A stretch of 64,000 bases of DNA, from assembly GCA_033182465.1 (NCBI GenBank), contig CP137326.1, positions 372,001-436,000 of the forward strand. Direction: 5' to 3'. A program made the position numbers and the translations under genes. This DNA comes from Sanghuangporus weigelae (Eukaryota > Basidiomycota > Agaricomycetes > Hymenochaetales > Hymenochaetaceae). Shown here piece after piece: positions 35,975 through 46,990 of the stretch (the first letter of the stretch is position 1; each line of letters opens with the position of its first letter). Below the pieces are notes generated by a model that was not told the origin of the DNA, ran no database searches, and saw nothing but the letters and a program-made list of their open reading frames with translations.

Positions 35975-36903
35975 ATTAGTGGAGAATGCGTTATAGACGA
36001 GAAGGACTGTGAGTTAGCTGATTGCTGGATACAATTGACGATTGAATGAGCGACTCCAACCCAGCATACATCGTTATATAGGCCATGTCCGCGAGCAGAT
36101 TGCACCGCGGCACGACACGCAATGGTCTATGAAGTACCAAAATACGAGAATGCAGGTTGATACAGTCCGTTTGGCACAATCAAAACCATTGCGAACCTGA
36201 AAGAACTGATTGCAGAGGAAGCCACTATGCTGAATATTCCCTGAAACTAATGGTAAAAGACAAACCTGATCTGGTCAAGAGACGACGAAGAATGACAGTA
36301 TTGCAGGTATAAAGGTTTTGTTGGTATAAACAATACACCGGTGACGAAGAGTCCGGAATAGACAGCAATGAAGACTGAGCGGCCAGCGCCGGCATTGCTC
36401 AGAGGCCATGGATCATGAAGAAAAGGGCGCAAAACCAGTAGCATAGTGAATCCACATGCCGTTGTTGTACTACCATTCTCGTTCCTAGAGTCCATATATC
36501 AAAGCAGGTTTGCTGGTGACAAAAGGGACCTTAGCATGATTGCATTAGGTAAGAGACCAGAATGCTCATAAAAGCCACAGTTGAGGCCACGTCGGCGGCT
36601 TCGGGTGTTGGTAGTATGCGCTGGCGTTATTATCGGCGTTACAACCTAAGTACAGACCAGGCCGCAGACCGTGATTCTGAACTTGGGAATGAGGTCACCC
36701 CCAAACATACTTGGAGTAACATCGCATAGAAATTCCACCATCTACGCACTTCAAGCACAGACGTAAGAGGGTTCAAGTTTCCGTTTATTCAAGCTAAAGT
36801 GAATATTGACGTCAATTTCGAAGAAAATACCCGAGATGGAAGTAAGAAGCAAAGGACCGCGTTGGCTCAATTCGGCAAACCGCGTCTGTACATGTCCTTG
36901 TCC
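35975..36903. other. Divergent promoter region, GH18 copy 1 and RRP40
   Basis: About 930 bases separate two divergent starts. TATATAA on the minus strand (36074-36080) is about 100 bp before the GH18 ATG. No TATA is obvious for RRP40, as expected for a housekeeping gene. No further gene is seen. Confidence 0.55.
36074..36080 (-). promoter_or_regulatory. Candidate TATA box of GH18 copy 1
   Basis: TATATAA on the minus strand lies 100 bp upstream of the ATG at 35974. The GH18 paralog has TATAAGG at a similar distance. Confidence 0.4.
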
Positions 36904-37801
36904 ATGACCACCACTTTACCCGGCGAACTCGTCGACGCAAAACACGCAAATCTAAAACTTGGACCCGGCCTTCTCGTTCTTTCCGACAGCCATGGAGAGT
37001 CCAACATCATCTCGACGCGAGCTGGCTTGCTGAAGCATTCGGGGAACAGAAGCAAGTGGTGGGTCGAGAGCAACTCACGACGTGTACATCCTCTTATTCT
37101 CTATCGCTATCGTTCGCAACTATTCTGATGAGTTGTTCTTAAAGTATGTCCCAGCACCGCAGGAGTACGTTGTCGGTGCCGTAGTTGGAAGAGTAGGCGA
37201 GGGCTGGCGGATAGACATCGGTGGTGCGCACGTCGCGACTCTGGATGGTTACGCATTCGAGGGAGCGACGAAACGAAATAGACCAAGCCTCAAGGTTGTT
37301 CGCTCTATCTATTCAATTCGCGTTCAATGTGCTGATAAATCTCCAGATAAATTCGCTGGTCTATGCTCGGGTGTCTCTAGCACACAAAGACATGGACCCA
37401 GAACTCGAGTGCTTCGACGCTCAGACTCGCAAATCTGAAGGCTTCGGCGAACTTAAGGGTGGATTTCTGATACGATGTAGTCTCGGAATGTGTCGTTTGT
37501 GCGTTTCATTTTCTTTGCATTCCTGTTATTGAAACCTGATCTCCCTTAACGCTCTTCCTTTTGATCACATCGAAAAAATTTCTCATTCAGGTTGCTTGAC
37601 TCCAAATACTTCTTGTTACCTTTGTTAGGTTCCATGTTCCCTCTAGAGACGGCTGTCGGGATGAATGGCCGTGTCTGGATAAACTGCAAGTCTCCAAAGC
37701 ATACCATCGCCGTCGCGCGTTGTATTGAGGCTGCAGACCCCGATGGCGGAGACATGGGCGAAGATGCGATCAAAAGGCTTGTTGGCACGCTGGATCTTTA
37801 A
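36904..37801 (+). CDS. RRP40: Exosome complex RNA-binding subunit Rrp40
   Basis: This is a cap subunit of the RNA exosome, with S1 and KH domains that guide RNA into the 3'-5' degradation channel in nucleus and cytoplasm. Four exons fit exactly in frame (36904-37083, 37145-37294, 37347-37498, 37591-37801) and give about 230 residues, the normal length. Blocks are LKLGPGLLVLSDSH, NRSKWWVESNSRR, YVPAPQEYVVGAVVGRVGEG (S1), THE block ATLDGYAFEGATKRNRPSLK, LVYARVSLAHKDMDPELECF and GFGELKGGFLIRCSLGM (KH region), then FLLPLLGSMFPLETAVGMNG and HTIAVARCIEAADP. The chosen start gives MTTTLPGELVDAK; an in-frame ATG at 36892 would add four residues. It is divergent from GH18 copy 1 and convergent with the orphan gene. 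Confidence 0.95.
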
Positions 37802-38170
37802 TGCATGTCCTGAAGACTCTCGGGTATGCTCGCTCCGACTGACTGATCGGGTTGTGCGGCGTGTCAACTGGAATGATCCTATCTTCACAATTTTGGCCTG
37901 CTCATGTCAATACCAATATGATACAGCCTGTCTGGTATGGTGCGCAGATTGTGATCCGAAATGCAGTCTGTATCGACCTTTGGTCTTCTGGCTCATCAGT
38001 TCTCGGCAGGCGATCTTGAGAGGACTATCTCCGAAAGTTCCTTTGACAGAAGATGCATGTCCCTTGTAGACGAGGAAACGAATGAATGATAACTGTATTC
38101 CGATATCCATGTACATAGCGTGCAGAACTACTGTACATATGCGTTACAAGAGGCAGTGGTTTGTTTTTAC
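37802..38170. other. Convergent 3' region between RRP40 and the orphan gene
   Basis: These 369 bases lie between two convergent stop codons and should contain both 3' UTRs. No gene is supported. Confidence 0.55.
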
Positions 38171-40996
38171 TTAGAAGTTCCGACGAGCTACGAAGAGTCC
38201 TTGTCTTAAATAAGTTGTACACAGTTCATTGACGAAAGTCCCGAACACCAGAAAGAAAGCCATGAAAACTACAAGTTTCACATAGGAGGACCCTGTTCAA
38301 TCAATTCATTTAGCTAGAACACATTGTTCGGAACATGATGCCCACCTTAGCAAAACTGATGGCCGACAACCATTCCCGAATTGTTAAGAGCGCGTACATT
38401 GCTTGTACTGCAATCAGTCGAGATACGTGGAACCTAGGCGTAGACGATTAGTGATGACTTGTCCTAAAGATACGGATTCGAAATGCTAAGAAGTTCACCT
38501 CGCGTAATTGCAGATGCGCTCGTAAAGAATTTCCTGTTGGTCCTTCTAAAGGAATGCGTGATAACTTCAGCAATATACCCAGAAAACAAAAGTTCGGCAA
38601 CAGACCTGGATAAGCAGACACTCTCCTGGAAGCATGAACAGGTAGAGGTTCTCCAGAGAGGCTTCTATAGTGGTGTCGGAAGTGCAATATTGACTATTAC
38701 GAAATACCGCTACTCAGGAACCCGTCATTCTGAGTGCTTCAAGTAGGCTACTCACCGTACCACCTTCTTCGCGGCGTTAACTTGACTGTATCGAGGAGCT
38801 CGGACGACGCCCGACATGCACCTAGCGACCTGCAGCTCCTTACGAGGGGTCAACGCCGCAGAGGTGGGTCCATCATCGCTTGTCGATCTAGCAAGAAGAG
38901 ACTCTACACGACGCTTCACGATCTCCTTATTCACCCGCTCCGCGTCCCGCCTACACCAAATACATGATGTTAGTGTCTATGTCCGCGACAATATTAGTTG
39001 TACTCACAGACAATACTCAGCAAAAGCATCGGAGACCACGCGCCATGTTGTCTGCCGTAGTTAAGTTATGGAGTTGACGACACGGCAGCAAGTAACAGAA
39101 CGCACATCATCATACATGTCTCTCCACTGCGTGATGTTAGAGAATAGTGCTATCAACTCAAAACCTTGTCCGCGTATCTCTTGAGGTCGCGATTCGCTAT
39201 CAAACATATTAGTTGGAATCGTCGTTGCGAAAGAGACGCTCTCACTCTATGATGCTGAGAAGGTCAGCACCGACCTTCCGCACCTTATCAGAAGCGACCA
39301 CAGATTAGTTTATATTCTTGGAAATCAGAATCGTAATTACCTTCTCGTGTTTCATGTCTAGGTCCCATGACCTCAAAGTACTAAACCACCAAAGCCGCCG
39401 CAGCCCAGAAAGGTAGTCATTTTCTGAGTCTGCATGTCTAAAAGGGACTATAAGGGATGCTTTCATGATGTTTCCCTCCTAAAACTCACTGGTATAGTAG
39501 GAAACCGTTCGACTCTGTGTAACCACTGATCTCCAGTATACTCGCCGCTATCGCGAGTCTCGCGTCCTATGTTAATAGCTGAGTTCAGCACGTTTTGGTC
39601 CACAAGTCTGACTTGAGGGGACTTACATCCGGAAGGTCAGAGTCCTGCAAGTACTCATAGCGCCACAGCCAGTCCAGAGCATCTCGTCTCGTATCAAGCG
39701 GTAACGGGTGCCTCGAAAAATGTCAAAATGGCAAGAAAGCATATTCTGATTAGATCCTTACTGAGTGAAATCAACAAGAATGACACAGATTTCCTTGAAT
39801 TCAGCCTGGTAAAAAACCGCGTTAGACTAACTCATCCAAAAGCATGGAGAATCGAAGCGCACCTCGGAAACCGGATTGTACATATGCTCTATGAACATTT
39901 TGTGTGACAGCCATAAGTAGGCGCACGCCGCAAGCTTCAAAGAAACCAGAGCAGTTCCTCTGTCAATGCATTATCAGTACAACCAGAAAGAACAGTCACA
40001 TGAGTCGCCTTGGATTACCGTAGCACGCTGAGAATAAACCGACAGTCCTCATGTTCAAGAGCAAAACTCTGCGCAAATCGAGAATCAGAGGATACAAATG
40101 TCCTGGAAGAGAAAGACGACCGACCTTGTTGCTGAGACTTGCACCGGCTCCGACTAAATAATTGAATTTATCAAGGCCATCCGACCGAAGATCATACGAA
40201 ACCTCGTCGCTAATTCATTCAGTAGGCAAGTGGTCATATTCATGCTATTGGATACATACCTGCATAGCTCTTTCAAAGCCTTCTGAAACTGTTGGCGAAC
40301 CTGTAAAGAATGTTAGCAAAAAAGGACTTTTGTTAATAAAGATAAATTTCTTACTGGCTCACTAAAAATATCTGCCACAACGTTTGAAAAAGAATAGCGG
40401 ATAAGCTTCAGAGCCGATTTCCGCATCTGATACGGGAGTTCGTTTCTGCACATAAGTGATAAGTGCAGCAGCCAAGTGTGAGCGTGGCTGTCCTTCGGTC
40501 ACAGCGGTGAAGTATGCCCGTACCTGGTCATATCGAGTAGGTCATTGAGTATCTTCGTCTGTTGGTAGAGGGGAGCAGCTTCGAAGCGTCTCCGTACGGT
40601 TGCCAATTCGCTGCGAGCGGATGTAATGCGAGGGAGCGTAGTTAGGATCGTGAATGACTTCGATAATATCTCCCTTAGGCTTGACCGTCGTGCTAGCGGT
40701 GCACGAGTTCGAACTGTTGTCAAAGACGTCGCGGACCTTACGGTTGTAAAAGTCGACGTTGAAGCCCGCTTCAAGGATGTGCTACGGCCAATAGTAGTGC
40801 CATCGTCAGAGAATGTCGCAGGAGCTGCTAAGCTGAGGGTCTGAGGGTACGAGCTGTAAGGGTCAAACTCGTCTTTGCACGCCAAAGTACTAGACGACTC
40901 GGCCGTCGACCAAGCCGTACTGGTCTCCTTCGACGAGAAACCATCCTTTGGAGACGAGACGAAGGAGGACATTCTCTTTGCTGGAGTACCACGCAT
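38171..40996 (-). CDS. Unrecognised protein encoded by at least 16 exons, C-terminal membrane segment
   Basis: I do not recognise this family, but it is a real gene. A chain of small exons joins in frame through good splice sites from 40996 to a stop at 38171. Exon 1 encodes a Ser/Thr-rich, basic start (MRGTPAKRMSSFVSSPKDGF) and a helix ending LYQQTKILNDLLDMTR. Following exons give NELPYQMRKSALKLIRYSFS, VRQQFQKALKELC, YDLRSDGLDKFNYLVGAGAS, SFALEHEDCRFILSVLR, ALVSLKLAACAYLWLSHKMF, LPLDTRRDALDWLWRYEYLQ, LAIAASILEISGYTESNGF, LRRLWWFSTLRSWDLDMKH and RVNKEIVKRRVESLLARST. The last exon holds a hydrophobic helix (YVKLVVFMAFFLVFGTFV) 20 residues before the end, so it may be anchored in a membrane by its tail. 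The body is mostly helical, possibly an alpha-solenoid. Exons after about 38750 are less certain than those before. Confidence 0.75.
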
Positions 40997-42160
40997 ATAA
41001 CTCCTCTAATTGGCCGAAGATGGTTCCTTGGATGGAGAAAGGCGTAGAGGTTCGATGGGAGAACGCCAGACGAGGTCGTGCCCGCCTTTTCACAGAAGGC
41101 TATGCACGATGACACCGATTTCCGGCCAATCGATGGAGATGATGTGAACGATGTTGCGAACACGCCGTAAAATGGTCTCTGATGGAGAAATGCACGTGAC
41201 TTTAAGAGCAATCGGAAAGTGTATCATCGCGGCTGCCGGGACCTGAAGCGGATCCTCCGATTCTTTCATTACAGGACAGAGCCTTCCAAGTCCTGTCAGG
41301 GTTTACGCGATGTACTATCCTGCTTTCACACACGTTAGATACCATTATGCTAGGATGTCAAGGACTCGGATTGAATTCATCAAGAAAACATACGTTGAAG
41401 CAATAAAATCCTGTTTGCGGGCTGGTCATACCGAGTCTGGGAATACTGTCGTACTCTCGAGGGCAAGACACCTTTCATGGCAGCATTCTCTTGACATTCG
41501 AGAGCCATTGGAGAGTGCTGTCTGCTTATATAGATTATGAATCTCTGACCATGCTGCTGCGATCATACTGCGCCTGACTCAAATAAAGAATTATTATTTC
41601 TATACTAAGAACCCCTTGGCTCAGGAACTGCGCAATAAGTACATGCTTACTTTCGGATGTGATAATGTTAACTGATACTATCTTTGCGTCCTTTTCTGAG
41701 CCCTCTTTTCTTCAGCCAAGCCAACTGCTCAATTTCACAAATCATTGAGGCAAAACTGATCGTATGCATGTCCAATTTTCTGCTAGTCTCCTCCGAGTCA
41801 GACTATGAGACTAATCAATTAGGAATTGAAGCTTTTCGCGTCGATGATCCAACGCACTTCGAAAGTGAATATCTTATCCTCTTCAGGCTCTACTTAGCGA
41901 CAGGTTTGTTATTGCGAGAATCGGTCAACCTTTCCATATTGTAAAGTTCAAATCATCCTGGCGACTTTCATTCCTTCCCTGTCACGAATGAGAACCGACT
42001 TCTATCGCCGAGGATGCTTATGCGAACTGTGGTTTTCTTCAAAGAGGCATCGCTCAGGCCCGAAATCTCCGAGGCCTGGAGCTTTACTCCCCAGGTAGCA
42101 AATTAGCCTTTATTTCTTTATTAACACTGCATCCGTCTAGTAAACAGAAGACCTAAATAA
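40997..42160. other. Intergenic, upstream of the orphan gene
   Basis: About 1.2 kb lies between the orphan gene start and the 3' end of oxygenase copy A. Nothing is supported strongly. The minus frame 41093-40890 overlaps the orphan's first exon in another phase. A plus frame at 41684-41944 (86 codons) has no recognisable domain. A TATATAG lies near 41529. Confidence 0.5.
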
Positions 42161-43592
42161 TCAAGCATCCTTCGATCCACCACCACGAAGTGTACTCAAC
42201 GTTTCGTCCACCGGTACGCCGGTGTCTCGCAGTCTTGCTGGTCCAACAGTCACTATCAGACAAAATTGCCCATAAGTGTGGTCCATGTAGTATTCGTTGC
42301 CATATGCCATCCACGACGCGATCTGCTGGTCGAAGCTCGTCCTATCCGTAACCCACGTAACATGAAAGTCCACATCGTCGTCGTGCTTTCCTTTCTTTAT
42401 CAGCTTTACGTTTTTCTCTAACTTGTAGAGAAGATCCACGAAGTCTTCGTTTTCGTCTATAGTGTAGTCCCCATCAAGGTCATCCGGAACCCTTGGTACA
42501 AGCATCTCGTATTTTGTTCCTCCATACCTGTCGGCAGCATAAAGAACGTAAAGTCTTGCGTCGAGGTTGAGATCCTTGCAAGCTTGCATCAGCAAGGCAT
42601 CGCTTCCTTTGAGATTTTGGCCAATATAGTCTAGAATGTTGATTATAGCAGGATTTACTTCTATCGGGTACTCGTGGCGTAGACCGAAACCGAGATGCGT
42701 TCCCCTTGGACAGAAGGTCTCATCTTCGACCAACGCTCGCAGAGCGCTCTTGACAGCGCATTCATTCATGGGAAGCGCGGGCACACGCTTAGGAATCTCC
42801 GGCTTGATCTCATCGGCATGATAATATAAGTTGTACGTCACCGTCACGCGGAATCCCGACTTGACGAGTGTGACCTCGTGCTCGACATCGCTGAAGAAAG
42901 CGATGTATCCGATGTTCTTCGTATTTTCGATCTCTTTCGCGGAGTCAAAGGTCCACTCTTTGCCCTTATGACGAAGAATTAGAGCTCCGCCTTCATGAGG
43001 TGTCGGAAAGACAATGACGAGAGAGCCAAACATTGCAGCGCTCCGTGGTGTGTCCTTGTGCGGCTTGAAGAAGGAATCCTTGCCTGTAAGAACACAGTTT
43101 TCGTCACTTATACCCAACTCCGGTAAATTTTATTCAACGTACCATACACGTTGAGCTTATAGAGCTCAAAGATAATTGATTTGTTGCTGTCGTGACCCTC
43201 AAGAAGATTATATCGAACAATATCCATGAGGCCAGACTGCTCAAGATCCAACTTCGTACAAAAGTACACGGAGTCGAGTTTCCCTGCCTTACGATACGAT
43301 TCGTCAAGGACGTCTGCTTGGTTCAATCCGAACGTCGCTTTGTCGCACGTCTCCGAGAGATGCTGAAGCTGCTCGTCGTTAGCATCATTGAAATCAACGC
43401 GGCCATGACTGGCGCGACGCTAAGTGAGAAAGTGCTGCAATAGAGACAGACAAAGACGATGCACGCGTACGTTTTAGGATTCTCCTTTCCATAGAAAAGG
43501 AGAAGTTGCTTTGGTTGCAAAGACAACGTTCCAGCACAGTAAGGAGGCCTGGCATTCAGAATGGCATCTCTGAGCTGTTCTATGTAATCCAT
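42161..43592 (-). CDS. 2-oxoglutarate/Fe(II) oxygenase, tandem copy A
   Basis: This is a fungal member of the 2OG-Fe(II) oxygenase (prolyl-4-hydroxylase-like) superfamily; the substrate is unknown. Three exons: MDYIEQLRDAILNARPPYC (43592 to about 43472); then HGRVDFNDANDEQLQHLSE to LYKLNVYG; then the catalytic exon from KDSFFKPHKDTPR to the stop at 42161. The double-stranded beta-helix ligands are visible: HKD gives the first His and Asp, SDVEHEVTL the distal His, and KSGFRVTVTYN the Arg that binds 2-oxoglutarate. About 440 residues. It has no signal peptide, so it is probably intracellular. A TATAAAAG box lies about 75 bp before the ATG. Copy B at 45012-46437 has the same exon plan and differs at only about 38 of 305 residues in the last exon, by eye count. 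Confidence 0.9.
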
Positions 43593-44450
43593 ATTGCGAT
43601 TTTTGACAGTGGTGAAAGGGACTAGGACTGGACTGGTACGGAAGATAAGTGAACTGTGACAATCCCTTTTATAAAATTCTAATTCGGAGCGGAGTGGTCT
43701 TATGGTCCATTGTTCTCAACTGCCCTTCGTCTCAAATGAAGCCTGCAAATGCGGTTGAGTCACTGTCTCAGAAGGAAGAGGGTGTTACACAATTAGATGA
43801 TACGGTAGCGTTTCATGGCATGACTGGTCGACGAGACGTGAGAAGAGCGCGAAAAGAGCTCATAGAGACTTTAATTAGGATCCTTCTTTCATACAAGAAA
43901 TATGAGAAGACTTGAGCTGCAAAGCATTCTCCAGAAGAAGAACAATAAGGAGACCCAGAATTCAAGGTGTCGTCCTGTCGGATCCTATCTTCTTTGTGTT
44001 GGGGTTTGAGTCGACCCGAGAGAGCGAACTTGAAGCACATAACAGAGATTAGAAACACAAATCAATAATCACGTTTGTACCCCAGTGAGCTCGTAGGACA
44101 AATGGATAGCATACTGTGCATTAGTCCTGCTATTATATACCACGGCCAAGAAATAAAGAATGAGGGCGCGATAGAGAGGAACGAGGGTAAGTAGTAAAGC
44201 GTAGTCGGGTCATAAGAAGTTGCATGTGATGCGATGCGATGATCAAGCTTGTGTCACAGTCACAACACTTTGCTCGCGCTCGCAAACAGGTTTGGTTTTG
44301 TCGTACTCAATGCATTGCCAAAGTCAGTAAAATGTAAAAGCGAGATGACGAACAAATTTAATTGAGTACAAACAATGAACCACCTGCAAATTTTATGTAT
44401 TCAAATGCGCCAACAAAGCCCCTCCTCTTCTTCTCTGCTGTTCATACTCT
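42164..44450. repeat. Tandem duplication, copy A
   Basis: This unit matches 45014-46990 in the oxygenase gene, in its upstream spacer (shared words such as TTATGGTCCATTGTTCTCA and GAGTCACTGTCT), and in the last codons of the G-patch gene near 44393-44430. The spacer of copy A is longer (about 800 against 517 bases), so insertions have occurred. It ends inside G-patch-derived sequence, which marks this as the derived copy. Confidence 0.8.
43666..43673 (-). promoter_or_regulatory. TATA box of oxygenase copy A
   Basis: TATAAAAG on the minus strand lies 74 bp before the ATG. The matching place in copy B (46506-46513) reads CATAAAAG, with the first T changed to C. Confidence 0.5.
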
Positions 44451-44650
44451 AGAGGGCTTTGTGATACCTTTTTCTCTTTCTGCTGAGGACTGTGCACAAT
44501 CATTCCACGACTTACCTGCTTCGCTGGAAGCGCATTTTTGAGTTTTTTTTTTGCATGTGCAGACAAGAATGTGCCATCTTTCAAGTAAAAAGAGCCTTTT
44601 ATCATTTTTTGTTCTGACCGGACAGATGCGAACACATAACAGTCGGGCAT
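44393..44650 (-). pseudogene. Truncated 3' end of the G-patch gene, fused to unrelated sequence
   Basis: The frame ends RRRGGALLAHLNT, a close match to the end of the G-patch protein (EEEKRRALLAYLNT) at 46955. The DNA match covers the stop and flanking bases (TATTCAAATGCGCCAACAAAGCC against TATTCAAATACGCCAACAAAGCC, split here at 20 or fewer bases in reading). Upstream of about 44460 the resemblance fades, although an 85-codon frame stays open to an ATG at 44650 (MPDCYVFASVRSEQKMIKGS). No G-patch domain remains. It is best read as a broken tail carried along by the duplication; expression of the chimeric frame is possible but unsupported. Confidence 0.6.
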
Positions 44651-45011
44651 GGCTGCTAATAATTTAAATTATATTGGAAATGTTCAAATCCAGCTGTAAG
44701 TTTGAGTAAGTTTTATTTACATAGTTTAGTTTATTTCCCTCATGTTATGCCTCATGTTTTCTAGTAGATAGCGATTTTAGAGTGGATTATTACCTCTCGT
44801 CTCATTATATACACAATGCTGCAGTCAGTAGACGGTGTGAACTGAGTGCAAGGGCTGTCTGAATCTCATTCCCTTCATTTTGATGACATTCCATTCTCCA
44901 CGAAAAGAGACATAACTCACACCCGAAACTTTTACAGGCAATCGCTGTACTATACAAAGTCTACTCCTCAAGTATAATTTGCACACGTCCGATTAGCGAG
45001 GAACAAAATTA
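44651..45011. other. Spacer between duplication copies
   Basis: About 360 bases between the G-patch tail fragment and the 3' end of oxygenase copy B. It is AT-rich and has no open frame of note. It does not resemble the sequence downstream of copy A, so the duplicated unit stops near the oxygenase stop codon. Confidence 0.5.
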
Positions 45012-46437
45012 TCAACCGTTCTTCGATCCACCACGTAATGTACTCAACGTTTCGTCCACCGGTACGCCGGTGTCTCGCAGTCTTGCTGGTCCAACAGTCA
45101 CTATCAGACAAAATTGCCCATAAGTGTGGTCCATGTAGTATTCGTTACCATATGCCATCCACGAGGCGCTCTGCTCGTTGAAGCTCGTCCTATCCGTAAC
45201 CCACGTAACATGAAAATCCACATCGTCGTCGTGCTTTCCTTTCTTTATCACCTTCACATTTTTCTCTAACTTGTAAAGAAGATCCACGAACTCCTCGTTT
45301 TCGTCCATGACGTAGGTCCCATCAAGGTCATCCGGAACCTTTGGTACGAGCATCTCGTATTTTGTTCCTCCATATCTTTCGGCAATATAAAGAACGTAGA
45401 GTCTTGCGTCGAGGTTGAGATCCTTGCAAGCTTGCATCAGCAAGGCGTCGCTTCCTTTGAGATTCTGGGTGATGAAGTCCAGAGTGTTCATGCCATCTGT
45501 CTTTACTTCAATCGGGTACTCGTGACTCAGGCCGAAACCGAGATGTATTCCCCTTGGAGAGAAAGCCTTATCTTCAACCAACGCTCGCAGTGCGCTCTTG
45601 ACAGCACATTCATTCATGGGAAGCGCGGGCGCACGCTTAGGAGTTTCCGATTTGATCTCATCGGCGTAGTATAAATTGTACGTCAGTGTCACTCGGAATC
45701 CTGATTTGACGAGTGTGACCTCGTGCTCGACATCGCTGAAGAAAGTGATGTATCCCATGTTTTTTGTAGTTCCAATTTCTTTCGCAGAGTCAAAAGTCCA
45801 CTCTTTGCCCTTATGACGAAGAGTTAGGGCTCCGCCTTCATGAGGTGTCGGAAAGACAATGACGAGAGAGCCAAACATTGCAGTACTCCTCGGTGTATCC
45901 TTGTGGGGCTTGAAGAAGGAATCCTTGTCTGTAAGAACACAGTTTTCGTCACGTATAAGCAACCTTGGTAGATTTTATTGAACGTACCATATACGTTGAG
46001 CTTATAGAGCTCAGCCTTGATCGGGCTGTTGCTATCGTGACCCTCAAGAAGATTATATCGAACAACATCCATGAGGCCAGACTGCTCAAGATCCAACTTT
46101 GTACAAAAGTACATGGAGTCGAGTTTTCCTGCCTTGCGATACGATTCGTCGAGGACGTCTGCCTGGTTCAATCCAAACGTCGCTTTGTCGCACGTCTCTG
46201 AGAGATGCTGAAGTTGTTCGTCGGCAACATCATTGAAATCAACGCGGCCATGACTGCAGAGAGGTTAAGTGAGCAAGTGTTACAATAGAGACAGACAAAG
46301 ACGCTTTGCGCGTACGTTTTAGAATCCTTCTTTCCATAGAAAAGGAGAAGGTCCTCCGGTTGCAAAGTCAACGTTCCAGCGCAATAAGGTGGCCTGGCAT
46401 TCAAGATAGCATCCCTGAGCTGTTCTATGTGATCCAT
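45012..46437 (-). CDS. 2-oxoglutarate/Fe(II) oxygenase, tandem copy B
   Basis: This is the likely parental copy of the oxygenase pair, because it lies next to the intact G-patch gene. Three exons match copy A: MDHIEQLRDAILNARPPYC; then HGRVDFNDA... to LYKLNVYG; then KDSFFKPHKDTPR to the stop at 45012. The iron ligands (HKD and VEHEV) and the 2-oxoglutarate Arg (SGFRVTLTYN) are all kept. Differences from copy A cluster around the stretch after HEYPIEV (a run of about six changed residues) and near the C-terminus (GGSKNG against GGGSKDA). One His is missing after NLYY. The many silent and conservative changes suggest that both copies remain under selection. The TATA element seen in copy A is altered here. 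Substrate unknown. Confidence 0.9.
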
Positions 46438-46990
46438 ATCGCGATTTTTGACCGTGGTGAAGCGGACTGGTACAGGTACAAAGATGAATGAACTGTGACC
46501 ATCCTCTTTTATGGGGTTCTGATTCGGTGCCGATAAGCCTTATGGTCCATTGTTCTCAGCTGCCCCTTGTCTCAAATGGAGCCTGCCGCCAATGTAGTCG
46601 AGTCACTGTCTTAGTATTAGTAGAAGGATGATGAGTTTACGTAATGAGATTAATGCAAGAATCACGATAGCGGCCTCATGATTGGCGAGCATGGTTGGGT
46701 CGAAGGTCGGTAAAGTAGCTGCCAAACCCTTATTCTTTCCTTCGAATCAGGCTTCAAAACAACATTCCAGAACAATAACGAGACCCGGAATCTACGACGC
46801 AGTCCTAACCGCTTCTGTCTTCTTTGCGGCAGGCGGAATCAGGTCATTTTGTTCCAGCTAGCTAACAATACATTGCCAGATGTCAGTACAGTTTCCTTGC
46901 GAAAGAGATATAAACAGGTAAAGTGAGTCCAAAACAACAGACCGCTTGCAAGTTCTACGTATTCAAATACGCCAACAAAGCCCTCCTCTT
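45014..46990. repeat. Tandem duplication, copy B
   Basis: This is the second unit of the duplication described at 42164-44450, in the same orientation. Its right end lies within the intact G-patch gene. Confidence 0.8.
46438..46954. other. Oxygenase copy B promoter and G-patch 3' region
   Basis: These 517 bases are the copy B form of the duplicated spacer. They hold the oxygenase promoter and the G-patch 3' UTR. No separate gene is visible. Confidence 0.6.

Noticed and set aside
40828-41211. 127-codon minus frame as the first exon of the orphan gene
   Set aside because: It is in a different phase from the 40996 frame, whose splice to the next exon is clean; its composition is low in conserved-looking segments.
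42161-43117. Start of oxygenase copy A at an ATG at 43117 (MGISDENCVLTG)
   Set aside because: That ATG lies in the second intron. Splicing VYG to KDSFF through a GTACGT donor restores the longer three-exon protein, and copy B has the same plan.
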